Part shown: piece by piece, positions 6,116 through 13,283 of the stretch | Layout: the number at the start of each line of letters is the position of its first letter | Position numbering within the stretch: the first letter of the stretch is position 1 | Source of the DNA: JBBDWZ01 sp050732575 | Lineage (GTDB): Bacteria > Gemmatimonadota > Gemmatimonadetes > Longimicrobiales > RSA9 | Direction: 5' to 3' | Assembly (NCBI GenBank): GCA_050732575.1 | Contig: JBOHRF010000095.1 | Span: 1 to 16,354, forward strand | DNA length: 16,354 nucleotides | Made by a program: the position numbers and the translations under genes | Notes under the pieces: generated by a model | What the model saw: only the letters and a program-made list of their open reading frames with translations | The model's database searches: none | Told to the model about the DNA's origin: nothing

Positions 6116-8416
6116 CTACATCCCTGCTTTCTTCCCGTCTCCCGAAAGCAATGAGGCTGTGCTGCACGCGTTCCAGCCGGACAGGGCAGAGCTCGTATCA
6201 GTGAGGATGGCGGGTTCTGCGGCGAACGCATTGACCGCAGCAGCAACGGGTGCGGCGAGTTGCGCGCCTATCGAGTCAACGACAATGGGCAAGGGTCCAC
6301 GATAGAGTTGGCGTATCAGCTGGTGGCGCGCGGCACCCATGGCAGAGCGTTGCAGGTGGCGTGCGGCGAGGCCCCGTGCGCGAGCGGTACTTGCCAATAG
6401 TACGAGCTGGCGGCGAGCAGACTGGAGCTCGGTTGGGCTGAAGTGCGCGGGTGCGCACGCTGGCCCATCGATGTCGGCCAGGGCAGCATTACGTGCCGCG
6501 CGAAGCGCATCGAGTTCATGGGACAACAGACCGGTTTTGGCATCAGATCGTGGTGTCTCGACCACGCGCCTGACCAAATCATAGGCGCGCGGAGTGCGTG
6601 CCCGGCCGTACAGGATGCGATAGGAAGCGCGTTGCTGGCGATAAACGGGTGCCAACGCACTCAAGATGTCCATCAGGGCCTCGCCTGCGGCACTGGATAC
6701 ATCGGGTGGTCGCACGGTACCGTAACCGGTGATCAGCTCATCCTGAACAGACGAGAGATACCCATTGCGACGGCCACCACTGGCCAGAGACACGGCTACA
6801 TACCACTCGACGGCGCGAGCAAAGATTTCTGCCGGTCGAAGCGCGTGCGAGCTGAGCTGGCCGGGCGGAGCTATCGATGCGGGCATGACCAACGCCAGGT
6901 TGCGCACCTGCGCGGCCAGGGGATCGCTTCGGTTGCGCGCGGCGCGATCGGTGGCGTAGTCGCCGCGCACGCGATAGCGACGCAGAGCGACCTGCCAATC
7001 GATGTCGTGTGCGACCTCGTGCGCGATGGTGCCGGCTGAGGTGAGCGGCGGCAGTACCAGTCTGCGGGCCGATGGATCGTGCAGCGCGAGCGCGTCTGTG
7101 TTGGGCGGCGTCGAGCCGAAATGGACGCGCAGACCGCGCAAATCGAGTGCGGGGAGAACCCTGCGCAGGTCGTCCAGCGCGTTGGCCAGCATGCGACGAT
7201 AGTAGGGTCGCCAGGCAGCGCGGACCGTGCGATCGAAGCTGATTCCTGCCAAACCATACTGTTCCTGCAGGTCTCGGTAGCTCGGCCCATCCATGCCCGG
7301 AAACCAGCTGGCCTCTTGCGCGTAGGCGCGCAGCGCCACGGCAGCCTGCAGTGCAACTTGCGCCGCCGAGTCGTGCTCGCCCGCCGCATGTAGCCTGGCC
7401 CACGCTACTACAAACGACTCTTCGTTGCGCGCGCGTTGACCAAACCCGACACGAACGGCCCGTTGCTCGCGGCTGAGCCACGGCTGGTGCTCCGCTTCGC
7501 GTGCGATCTGGCGGGCGGCAATCACGATCGGTGTTTGGGGTGGCGCAGCGAGCCGTATTTCCGCTTGTTCAATGCGCTGCGCCAGTTCCGGTGCCAGCCA
7601 GTGTACGTCGCTGCCATTTGGGGCGGGCGCCGAAGTGCCCGCCGTTTCCAGCGCGAGCTCACGAAGGTCGCTCACAATGAACGCCGCGCGGCGGATGGCC
7701 TCGAGCTCGACCTCCGGGGCGAGCGGACCCAAACGCGGCAGCTCGACTGTGAAGCGCCGTTCGGCTCGCCACTGGCGCAAGAGCTGTGAAGCGGGTTGCA
7801 TTGGGTTGGCAGCTGCCAGCAGCGTGGCGGCATCGGCACGCGCGAGTGCGCGATCGGTCAATAACGCAGCTACGCCAGCCGCGAGTGCCGGCGCTTCCTT
7901 GGAAACCAGGCCTTCCGCGGCGGCAATCGTGTAGGCCATCCGCAATGCCGCCTCGCCCGCGCGCGGTTCTTCGGCATCCTCCATCACATTGACCATCAAG
8001 GCCAGATGCAACGCGCCCGAGCGCGGCTCGCCGCGCAGAGCACCGGCGCGATCGAGCACGCGGGCGTCAACATGATAAACATTGCTGAGCAGGACTCGAT
8101 CGAGCAGCGCGTACGTGAGTCGAGTGCGCACGGTGTCAGACAGGCGAGGATCGGACGTTGCGAAATCCGCGAGGCGAAATGGACTGCCCAGCCCGAGTCG
8201 GAGCCGCTCCAGATAACTGACGGCCACGACCTCCATCTCACTCAGATCGGCCGGTGGCTTCGACTCCCATTGGAGCGCCGCCGCGCGACCAAGTTGCAAC
8301 TCCCGGCGCGTACTCTGCCCCATCCGGCGCTCATTTTCGGAGCGGCAGCTCATGATGCCCGGCACGAGAACGAGGCATAGGGTCAGGACGAGCGGGTTCC
8401 TGCGTCGGAACTGCAT
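6116..8416 (-). CDS. Large predicted lipoprotein with HExxH zinc-peptidase-like domain
   Basis: A 766-residue protein of unknown function. From the ATG at 8416 it begins with RRR, a hydrophobic stretch (about 9-20) and a lipobox-like IMSC with C24, so it is probably a lipid-anchored envelope protein. An earlier in-frame start at 8488 would bury the signal and overlap the HNH gene. Residues 30-400 are mostly alanine/leucine-rich helices, possibly a repeat scaffold. The C-terminal part has GTIAHEVAHDIDW with HEVAH at 466-470, a zincin motif, and AEIFARAVEWYV (529-540), whose E530 is a plausible third zinc ligand; similar ExFARxxE segments follow HExxH in some phage- and polyvalent-protein zincin-like domains. 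I infer a cell-envelope metallopeptidase; the substrate is unknown. The gene lies 7 bases after the HNH gene, suggesting a shared transcript. It ends facing queE across an inverted repeat. Confidence 0.75.
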   Translation of the reverse strand: MQFRRRNPLVLTLCLVLVPGIMSCRSENERRMGQSTRRELQLGRAAALQWESKPPADLSEMEVVAVSYLERLRLGLGSPFRLADFATSDPRLSDTVRTRLTYALLDRVLLSNVYHVDARVLDRAGALRGEPRSGALHLALMVNVMEDAEEPRAGEAALRMAYTIAAAEGLVSKEAPALAAGVAALLTDRALARADAATLLAAANPMQPASQLLRQWRAERRFTVELPRLGPLAPEVELEAIRRAAFIVSDLRELALETAGTSAPAPNGSDVHWLAPELAQRIEQAEIRLAAPPQTPIVIAARQIAREAEHQPWLSREQRAVRVGFGQRARNEESFVVAWARLHAAGEHDSAAQVALQAAVALRAYAQEASWFPGMDGPSYRDLQEQYGLAGISFDRTVRAAWRPYYRRMLANALDDLRRVLPALDLRGLRVHFGSTPPNTDALALHDPSARRLVLPPLTSAGTIAHEVAHDIDWQVALRRYRVRGDYATDRAARNRSDPLAAQVRNLALVMPASIAPPGQLSSHALRPAEIFARAVEWYVAVSLASGGRRNGYLSSVQDELITGYGTVRPPDVSSAAGEALMDILSALAPVYRQQRASYRILYGRARTPRAYDLVRRVVETPRSDAKTGLLSHELDALRAARNAALADIDGPACAPAHFSPTELQSARRQLVLLASTARARGLAARHLQRSAMGAARHQLIRQLYRGPLPIVVDSIGAQLAAPVAAAVNAFAAEPAILTDTSSALSGWNACSTASLLSGDGKKAGM

Positions 8417-8423
8417 GGAATTC

Positions 8424-8741
8424 TTAGCGGGTCTTGCGCGCCGCCTCCTCCACGGCGAGCCGGATGCGAGGCCAGACGTACAGCGCATGCTCCAGGAAAT
8501 AGTCGCGCAGCTCGGGATGGCGCGCCAGGAACGACCACGCTGCTTCGCCTGCTTTTGCTTCGTTACAACGGATGCAACACGTCACCAGATTACCGTCCGA
8601 ATGATCGCCGCCCTTCACGCGCGGCTGCACATGATCCAGAGTCAACCCCGAGGGTTCATGCAGATCACCGCAGTACACGCAACGATAAGCATCCCTGCGG
8701 AAAATCCGATCGCGCCGGCGCTCGATCTGGGCTGGCTTCAT
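8424..8741 (-). CDS. Small HNH endonuclease-domain protein
   Basis: A 105-residue stand-alone HNH (His-Me finger) protein. The zinc knuckle is CVYC (C21, C24) paired with C56 and C59. The active-site segment is LTLDHVQPRVKGGDHSDGNLV (33-53), with D36, H37 and N51, and the final motif residue is N60 in RCNEAKAG. The C-terminal helix (68-103) includes RHPELRDYFLEHALYVWPR. It resembles small chromosomal HNH proteins related to the McrA-like fold; whether it cuts DNA in the cell is unknown. No partner restriction or toxin gene is adjacent. The start ATG has no Shine-Dalgarno; a TAGAAT hexamer 6 bases upstream could place the transcript start at the ATG. The stop is 7 bases before the lipoprotein start. 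Confidence 0.85.
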   Translation of the reverse strand: MKPAQIERRRDRIFRRDAYRCVYCGDLHEPSGLTLDHVQPRVKGGDHSDGNLVTCCIRCNEAKAGEAAWSFLARHPELRDYFLEHALYVWPRIRLAVEEAARKTR

Positions 8742-8747
8742 TGCGCG

Positions 8748-8753
8748 ATTCTA
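8748..8753 (-). promoter_or_regulatory. Possible leaderless -10 element before the HNH gene
   Basis: TAGAAT (5 of 6 to TATAAT) on the minus strand ends 6 bases before the ATG at 8741. That spacing would start the transcript at or next to the first codon. No good -35 hexamer is visible 16-18 bases further upstream, and there is no ribosome binding site. Confidence 0.35.
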
Positions 8754-8795
8754 CACGCCGTGGCGGCTTGCGGTCCGATGTCCCTAATGTAACGC

Positions 8796-9386
8796 GTGGA
8801 CTCGCGACTTCGTACCCTGCACGAAATCCTGCAGAATCGGCCGGCCGGTCGCGTGGAACGCGATGGGCACAGGCGCGAGGCTGCGGTCGCCCTGCTCATA
8901 CGTGCGCGCGACCAGCTGGAACTGTTGCTCATCAAACGGGCCGAACACCACCAGGATCCCTGGTCCGGCCACATGGCATTGCCGGGCGGCCGCCGCAGTG
9001 CCACCGACCCCGACCTGGTTACCACCGCTTATCGCGAAACGGAAGAGGAAGTCGGCATCTCGCTAGCCCGCGAAGGCCTATACCTGGGCGCACTCGATGA
9101 AGTTGCGCCCATGGCGCCGCGGCTGCCCCCGCTCGTCATTGCGCCCTTTGCCGTGGGCGTTTCGGAAACCAGCATGCCCGTGGCCAACCCGGTCGAGGTC
9201 GATTTCGCGGTCTGGATACCTGTCCCGGCCCTGCGTGAACCGGGCGCCATGGGCGAAATACTGATTCATTTCGAAGGCACGCAGCATAGCCTGCCCTCAC
9301 GCCGCTTTGGCGATCACGTCATCTGGGGACTCACACTGCGGATTCTCGAGCAGTTCTTTTCCGTGATGGATGAGTCGGGACTGTAA
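8796..9386 (+). CDS. Nudix hydrolase, CoA pyrophosphatase (NudL)-like
   Basis: A 196-residue Nudix protein of the group that hydrolyses coenzyme A or acyl-CoA to phosphopantetheine and 3',5'-ADP. The segment LLLIKRAEHHQDPWSGHMALPGG (43-65) matches the CoA-type signature preceding the box, and the Nudix box runs GGRRSATDPDLVTTAYRE to TEEEVGI (64-88), with the REUxEE core R80, E81, E84, E85. As in NudL-like proteins, an Asp stands where the classical box has its first Glu. The start is GTG; an in-frame TAA two codons upstream rules out an earlier one. The last codons fall in a GATGAGTCGG word belonging to the repeat family that fills the following gap. Substrate is inferred from the family only. 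Confidence 0.87.
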   Translation: MDSRLRTLHEILQNRPAGRVERDGHRREAAVALLIRARDQLELLLIKRAEHHQDPWSGHMALPGGRRSATDPDLVTTAYRETEEEVGISLAREGLYLGALDEVAPMAPRLPPLVIAPFAVGVSETSMPVANPVEVDFAVWIPVPALREPGAMGEILIHFEGTQHSLPSRRFGDHVIWGLTLRILEQFFSVMDESGL

Positions 9387-9393
9387 GAATCTT

Positions 9394-9429
9394 GAGTCGG
9401 ATGAATCGGATGATGCGCATGAACCGGAT
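9394..9429 (+). repeat. Array of four 9-base repeats (GAnnCGGAT), left arm
   Basis: Four head-to-tail 9-base units: GAGTCGGAT, GAATCGGAT, GATGCGCAT and GAACCGGAT. A related GAGTCGGGA lies at 9372-9380 inside the end of the Nudix gene, and looser copies (for example TGAAGCGGGA at 9449-9458) continue to about 9475. The same unit occurs inverted at 9559-9623. No gene is seen in 9387-9612. Confidence 0.75.
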
Positions 9430-9558
9430 GGCACAGGGAAGGCGGGGTTGAAGCGGGAAAGCTACGGGTGAAGGCTGCGCTCTTTGTGGGAGTTACGATT
9501 GATTGTGTGGTAGCCCATGAACCAGTGCTGTCAAACCTGATCGTACCTGCTGCACCTT

Positions 9559-9623
9559 ATCCCGTCTCATACGGCTCATCGCTTTCATCCGAAGCATCCC
9601 GCTTCACCCGACTCATCCGATTC
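9559..9623 (-). repeat. Array of seven 9-10-base repeats, right arm in inverted orientation
   Basis: On the minus strand the units are GAATCGGAT, GAGTCGGGT, GAAGCGGGAT, GCTTCGGAT, GAAAGCGAT, GAGCCGTAT and GAGACGGGAT. They are inverted relative to the array at 9394-9429; GAATCGGATGA at 9403-9413 pairs perfectly with 9613-9623. The first unit contains the TGA of the E1-alpha gene, so the array starts inside that gene's 3' end. Confidence 0.75.
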
Positions 9624-10749
9624 TGTCCGTTCCGGTACGGTAGTGCAGTCCCGGCTGTCGAACGCCCGCGCTGACGCCGGCCAGCTCGGCCAGCGAACCG
9701 GGCGGCAATCGTTCGGTGCGCATAGCCGCGGCGCGCTCGGCGGCCTGGTCAATCTGCTCGCTCACCGATCGTTCGATCTGCTCGAGGCGATCCCGCTCGA
9801 GACCGCGTCCTGCCAGGTAGGCTTCGAACAATCCGATCGGATCGCGCTTGCCCCAATGTTCGAACAACTCGGCCGCGAACGTGGCGCGCGCCTCGGCCTC
9901 ATCGTGCGTGGCATGCCCGCCCATACGAAACGTGTCCACCAGCAGCAGGCTGGCGCCCGCGCCGGCGCGCGCGCGGTCGGCGGCCATGCGCGTGGCCGCG
10001 TAGACATCCAGCACGTTGTTGCCATCGGCGTTGAGCAAGGGCATGCCATACACGGCGCCCCAGGCTTGCAGATCGCCAACCTGATGCTGTTCGAGGCGGG
10101 TGCCCAGCGCGACCTGGTTGTTTTGGACGACAAAAATGGCGGGCACTTTCCAGATGGCGGCCAGATTCAATCCCTCATGCACGGTTCCCACCTTGGTCGT
10201 GCCATCGCCAATCCAGGTTAGCGCCACGCGCGCTTCCCCACGTTGCTGGAAGGCGAGCGCCATCCCGGTCACGATGGGCACCATCTGTCCAACGTGAGAG
10301 ATGGGCTGGATCACACCCTTTGACAGATCCCCAATGTGTCCGTCAATGCCGTGGTTTGGACTGTCCAACGTGGCCAGGTAGCCGTGCAGCATGGATTCCA
10401 CGGACATACCCATCTCGTGCAACGCGCCTGCGTTGCGGATCATGGGTGCCACGATGTCGCGGGCTCGATCCAGCGCGTGCACGCAGCCGATGGTTACCGC
10501 CTCTTCACCGGTACCGAGCCAGGCTTTCGAGATGACGCCCTGACGCACCCAGCGTTTGAGCGCGTAGTCGTGCAGACGAAAACGCACCATGCCCGCGTAC
10601 AAGGCGAGCAATTGTTCTTCGCTCAATGCATCGACCAGACGCAGCCGTTCCGCGTCCGCTTCTAGCCGGGCGCGATATGCGCGCACCAGCTCCGCGTCCG
10701 GCGCCCAACTCAGGTATTCGGGTGGATCGAAAAGAGGATACCGCCGCAC
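9613..10749 (-). CDS. Thiamine-diphosphate-dependent 2-oxoacid dehydrogenase E1 alpha subunit
   Basis: Alpha subunit of a pyruvate or branched-chain 2-oxoacid dehydrogenase E1, which decarboxylates the 2-oxoacid on thiamine diphosphate and passes the acyl group to E2. The ThDP motif is complete: GDG at 181-183 and NN at 210-211 (VVQNNQVALGT). LGTGEEAV (78-85), RNAGAL (105-110) and FRMGGHATHDEAEA (274-287, phosphorylation-loop-like) are also typical. The N-terminus RYPLFDPPEYLSW recalls branched-chain E1 alpha proteins more than PdhA. Start is GTG with no Shine-Dalgarno; a TACTTT lies 6 bases before it. It follows the HIT gene by 33 bases. No E1 beta, E2 or E3 gene is present, so the partner must be encoded elsewhere. 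The last codons fall in the 9-base repeat array. Confidence 0.87.
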   Translation of the reverse strand: MRRYPLFDPPEYLSWAPDAELVRAYRARLEADAERLRLVDALSEEQLLALYAGMVRFRLHDYALKRWVRQGVISKAWLGTGEEAVTIGCVHALDRARDIVAPMIRNAGALHEMGMSVESMLHGYLATLDSPNHGIDGHIGDLSKGVIQPISHVGQMVPIVTGMALAFQQRGEARVALTWIGDGTTKVGTVHEGLNLAAIWKVPAIFVVQNNQVALGTRLEQHQVGDLQAWGAVYGMPLLNADGNNVLDVYAATRMAADRARAGAGASLLLVDTFRMGGHATHDEAEARATFAAELFEHWGKRDPIGLFEAYLAGRGLERDRLEQIERSVSEQIDQAAERAAAMRTERLPPGSLAELAGVSAGVRQPGLHYRTGTDRIG

Positions 10750-10782
10750 ACGGGCAAAGTAAGCGAGTCTCGCCTGGCCCGG

Positions 10783-11232
10783 CTACTGGATGGCGCTAAG
10801 CGTGTCCTGAATCGCCCGGCTGATGCGAGCCGCGGTGATGTCCAGATCCGAGCGCATGGGCACGACCCCATCTTCGGGCGGCAGCTGCAGTGCAAACTGC
10901 TGTCCGCTCCGTACGGGAATCAGGTGAAAGTGGAAATGCAGCACGTCCTGCCCACCTGCGCGGCCATTGGCACTGAAGAGATTGACCGCATCCGCGCCCG
11001 TGGCCCGCTGCAACCCCGGTCCAATACGGCGCGCCAGTGCCAGGCAGTGCGCAGCCAGGTCGTCCGGCATGTCGAACAACGTTGCGTAATGGTCTTTCGA
11101 TACCACGAGCGTATGACCGCGGCTGACCGGTTGAATGTCCAGAAACGCAATGGCGCGATCGTCTTCATGAACGATGCTGACCATTTCTTCGGCGCCGATG
11201 ATCCGGCAAAAAACACAAGTCTGGTTGACCAT
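10783..11232 (-). CDS. HIT family nucleotide-binding protein/hydrolase
   Basis: Histidine-triad protein of 149 residues, likely a cytosolic purine-nucleotide phosphoramidase or dinucleoside polyphosphate hydrolase. The triad is LHFHFHLIP with H99, H101 and H103, the middle one being the nucleophile. CVFC (C6, C9) with H48 suggests the zinc site seen in many bacterial HIT proteins, and NLFSANGRAGGQDV (84-97) is the usual lead-in. A longer version starting at 11259 is possible, but the family begins just before CVFC, so the ATG at 11232 is preferred. Neither start has a clear ribosome binding site. The C-terminus (108-149) is longer than in the minimal Hint fold. The E1 alpha gene follows after 33 bases on the same strand. 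Confidence 0.88.
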   Translation of the reverse strand: MVNQTCVFCRIIGAEEMVSIVHEDDRAIAFLDIQPVSRGHTLVVSKDHYATLFDMPDDLAAHCLALARRIGPGLQRATGADAVNLFSANGRAGGQDVLHFHFHLIPVRSGQQFALQLPPEDGVVPMRSDLDITAARISRAIQDTLSAIQ

Positions 11233-11364
11233 GGAAAAACCCACCCTTTGACCACCCACAATGCAGGAAGCGGACCTGTATCAAGTTGTGACATTTTGGT
11301 ACGTCCACCGCAGCCATCCCTTGAAAACAAACGGTTCTGGGCGGGCAAGAATCGGGTTTGAAGC

Positions 11365-11399
11365 GTCCGGGCGGACACACTGCAACGGCAGCCCGTTGC
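11365..11399. repeat. Two adjacent short inverted repeats upstream of the V4R-like gene
   Basis: GTCCG-GG-CGGAC (11365-11376) is followed six bases later by GCAACGG-CAGC-CCGTTGC (11382-11399), a 7-base stem with a 4-base loop. They lie in the divergent gap between the HIT gene and the V4R-like gene, about 85 bases before the latter's ATG. They could be operator or leader hairpins; no convincing promoter hexamers are visible. The rest of 11233-11483 shows nothing recognisable. Confidence 0.4.
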
Positions 11400-11483
11400 G
11401 GCTGTGCTACAACCAGTGCTGAAGTGTGGTGACGCAAGCCAAAGGTTGCACGCTGGCTGAGGACGAGAGCAAATTGCCCGGTA

Positions 11484-12107
11484 ATGAGCCACCCAGTCAT
11501 GGCCGGCAAGGTGTCGGCAGCGCTTCCGCTCTCGTTGCTGGAATCGGTGCGTGCACACGATCGCCCGGATGAGTTCCTCGAGGATGAGGACATGATGCTC
11601 AGCATGCCGCGCCGGCTGGGTCTCACGGGAGTGGTCGACAACCAGATCCGGCACTATCAGTCGGCGGGCCGGACCGGTGTTTCACTCGAGGAATTCACGA
11701 GTCTGATTCGTCTGGTTCTGAAGCGCGACGATGCCAGCATGATTCTGCGCGCGGCCGGCCGGCGCATGGCAGAGCAGCATTTCGAGCGTTCAGCGCGGGG
11801 TCTGCTTGGTCTGTTTCGACTGCTGCCCGGAGGTCTGCTGGTGCGATCGTGGCGGCGCTCAGCCAACAAACTGATGGGCCAGATGGTCGGTGACGCTTCG
11901 GCCCGTGTGAGGGGCAGGCCGCCTATCGTGCGTCTGGATCCGAATCCGTTGGCGCTGCTCGAGCCGCAGGGTACGGCGTGCGCCCTGTATGGCTCGGTTC
12001 TGGAGCGCCTGGCCGAGTTATACACGGGTGAAAGCGCGTCGGCCAGTCAAACTCATTGCAGCGCGTACGGCGAGACGTACTGTCAGTGGAGCATCCACGG
12101 ACTGTAA
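11484..12107 (+). CDS. V4R-like (4-vinyl reductase / heme-NO-binding-like) small-molecule-binding domain protein
   Basis: A 207-residue cytosolic protein whose end, HCSAYGETYCQWSIHG (191-206), matches the CxxxGxxxC-W signature of V4R domains, found in BchJ, hydrocarbon-sensing XylR/DmpR-type regulators and archaeal proteins; C192 and C200 would be a metal or ligand site. The middle (85-150), with GRRMAEQHFERSARGLLGLF and RSWRRSANKLMGQMV, also resembles the DUF2378/heme-NO-binding-like superfamily, and the two folds are related. There is no DNA-binding or enzymatic domain, so it could be a ligand-sensing partner protein; its ligand is unknown. The ATG at 11484 has no ribosome binding site, and a second ATG six codons on is possible. 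It is divergent from the HIT gene and ends 7 bases from the converging DHH gene. Confidence 0.6.
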   Translation: MSHPVMAGKVSAALPLSLLESVRAHDRPDEFLEDEDMMLSMPRRLGLTGVVDNQIRHYQSAGRTGVSLEEFTSLIRLVLKRDDASMILRAAGRRMAEQHFERSARGLLGLFRLLPGGLLVRSWRRSANKLMGQMVGDASARVRGRPPIVRLDPNPLALLEPQGTACALYGSVLERLAELYTGESASASQTHCSAYGETYCQWSIHGL

Positions 12108-12114
12108 AAACGAA

Positions 12115-13266
12115 TCAGTCGTCGGGCTCCTCAGCCGGCTCCAGACCCGCCGCGCGTAGAAGGCGCGCCCGGATCTGGTGATTGAAGGCCTCCCACTTCA
12201 GCTGCATCTGCTCGCTATCGAGTGCACCCTCCAGGAATCCTACCGGGATCTCGAAGCCACCCGCACGGCTGCGTCCACCGCCGTAGTAGCGGCCGCGTCC
12301 ATCTGAGCCCAACGCCGACTTGAGGAACTGATCGACGTCCATGGTGAGACGCTGGGTGCGTACGCTGCCCACCACGCTTTCGCGTTCGCCCTCGCCCACC
12401 AGGATGCCGTAAACGATGGCCGTGTTGACGTTCTCCTCCGTGAGCAGGAAGTCGGTCGCCTGCGGAATCGCGTCCCGGTCGGCATGCCGCAGGTAGCCCA
12501 CACCAGCAATCGAGTAGCCGCCCAATACCTGTCGGTCGGTGAGCGCAATGCGGATTACATCCATGGTGCCACGCGAGCGCTGCACATGCAGAATCGACTC
12601 CAGCAATCGCGGATCCTGATAACGACTCAGGAACGAGGCAGCCGCGTACTCCTCGGCACCGGCCCGCACCATTCCGTTGGTTTCGCTGCGCAGCGCGTGC
12701 ACCAGTGCCGTGGCCAGTCGCACGTGGCCGGGCTTTTCCGCATCCAGTGTGAGGATTTCACCACTGCGTAAATAGTCGGCCAGAATCGTGGCGGCGGCGC
12801 CCACCGGTCGAATGTCGGTGAATTCTGCGCGCAGTAACCCTTGCGGGGCGTGGTGATCGATAATGGTCATGGTCGGCACGCTCGCGCGTTCGAGTCGATC
12901 GGTCAGGCGCGTGGTCGTACCTTGATTGTCGATGAACGCGGCGCCGTCATACCGATCGAGCGGCAAGCCATCGGTGTAGCGCGTCAGCTCGAGATCCAGC
13001 ACCTGGACCAGGGCCAGGTTTTCCTGGTGGCTGATGCGTCCCTCGTACAGAATGTCGACTTCAATGTCGAAGCGTTCACATAACATCTGATAGGCAAGGG
13101 CGCCGGAGATAGCATCGGGGTCGGGGAAGTCCTGCAATGCGGCCACATGTCTCTGACCGCGATGTTGGCGCAGGAACTCGGCGAACGCGTGCGCGCGCTC
13201 GTCGTCGCCAAAATGGACGGGCCGCTCGAGCACGTCGAATCCGGTAGCAAAAGCGCGGTTGGCCAC
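12115..13266 (-). CDS. DHH family phosphoesterase (NrnA-like)
   Basis: A 383-residue DHH/DHHA1 protein, probably a manganese-dependent phosphoesterase acting on short oligonucleotides, cyclic dinucleotide products or phosphoadenosine phosphate. Motifs in order: FPDPDAI (47-53, D49 and D51), FIDNQG (111-116, D113), the name motif IIDHHAP (135-141), and the DHHA1 substrate loop YYGGGRSRAGG (327-337). Two departures from NrnA/RecJ are visible: the first-motif His is Gln45, and the GGGH histidine is Arg331. I recall other DHH proteins with a Gln or other residue in the first motif, so this may be a subfamily trait and not loss of function. The start is GTG, 17 bases after the ftsH stop, without a Shine-Dalgarno, which suggests a shared ftsH transcript. 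Confidence 0.85.
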   Translation of the reverse strand: MANRAFATGFDVLERPVHFGDDERAHAFAEFLRQHRGQRHVAALQDFPDPDAISGALAYQMLCERFDIEVDILYEGRISHQENLALVQVLDLELTRYTDGLPLDRYDGAAFIDNQGTTTRLTDRLERASVPTMTIIDHHAPQGLLRAEFTDIRPVGAAATILADYLRSGEILTLDAEKPGHVRLATALVHALRSETNGMVRAGAEEYAAASFLSRYQDPRLLESILHVQRSRGTMDVIRIALTDRQVLGGYSIAGVGYLRHADRDAIPQATDFLLTEENVNTAIVYGILVGEGERESVVGSVRTQRLTMDVDQFLKSALGSDGRGRYYGGGRSRAGGFEIPVGFLEGALDSEQMQLKWEAFNHQIRARLLRAAGLEPAEEPDD

Positions 13267-13283
13267 GGGTTCGCCGTTTCGAA

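Noticed and set aside
8424..8741. HNH protein as part of a restriction, toxin or homing system
   Set aside because: No methyltransferase, immunity gene, intron or mobile element is adjacent; it looks like a small stand-alone chromosomal HNH gene.
9394..9623. Possible CRISPR array
   Set aside because: Units are 9-10 bases, contiguous and degenerate, with no unique spacers and no cas genes nearby.
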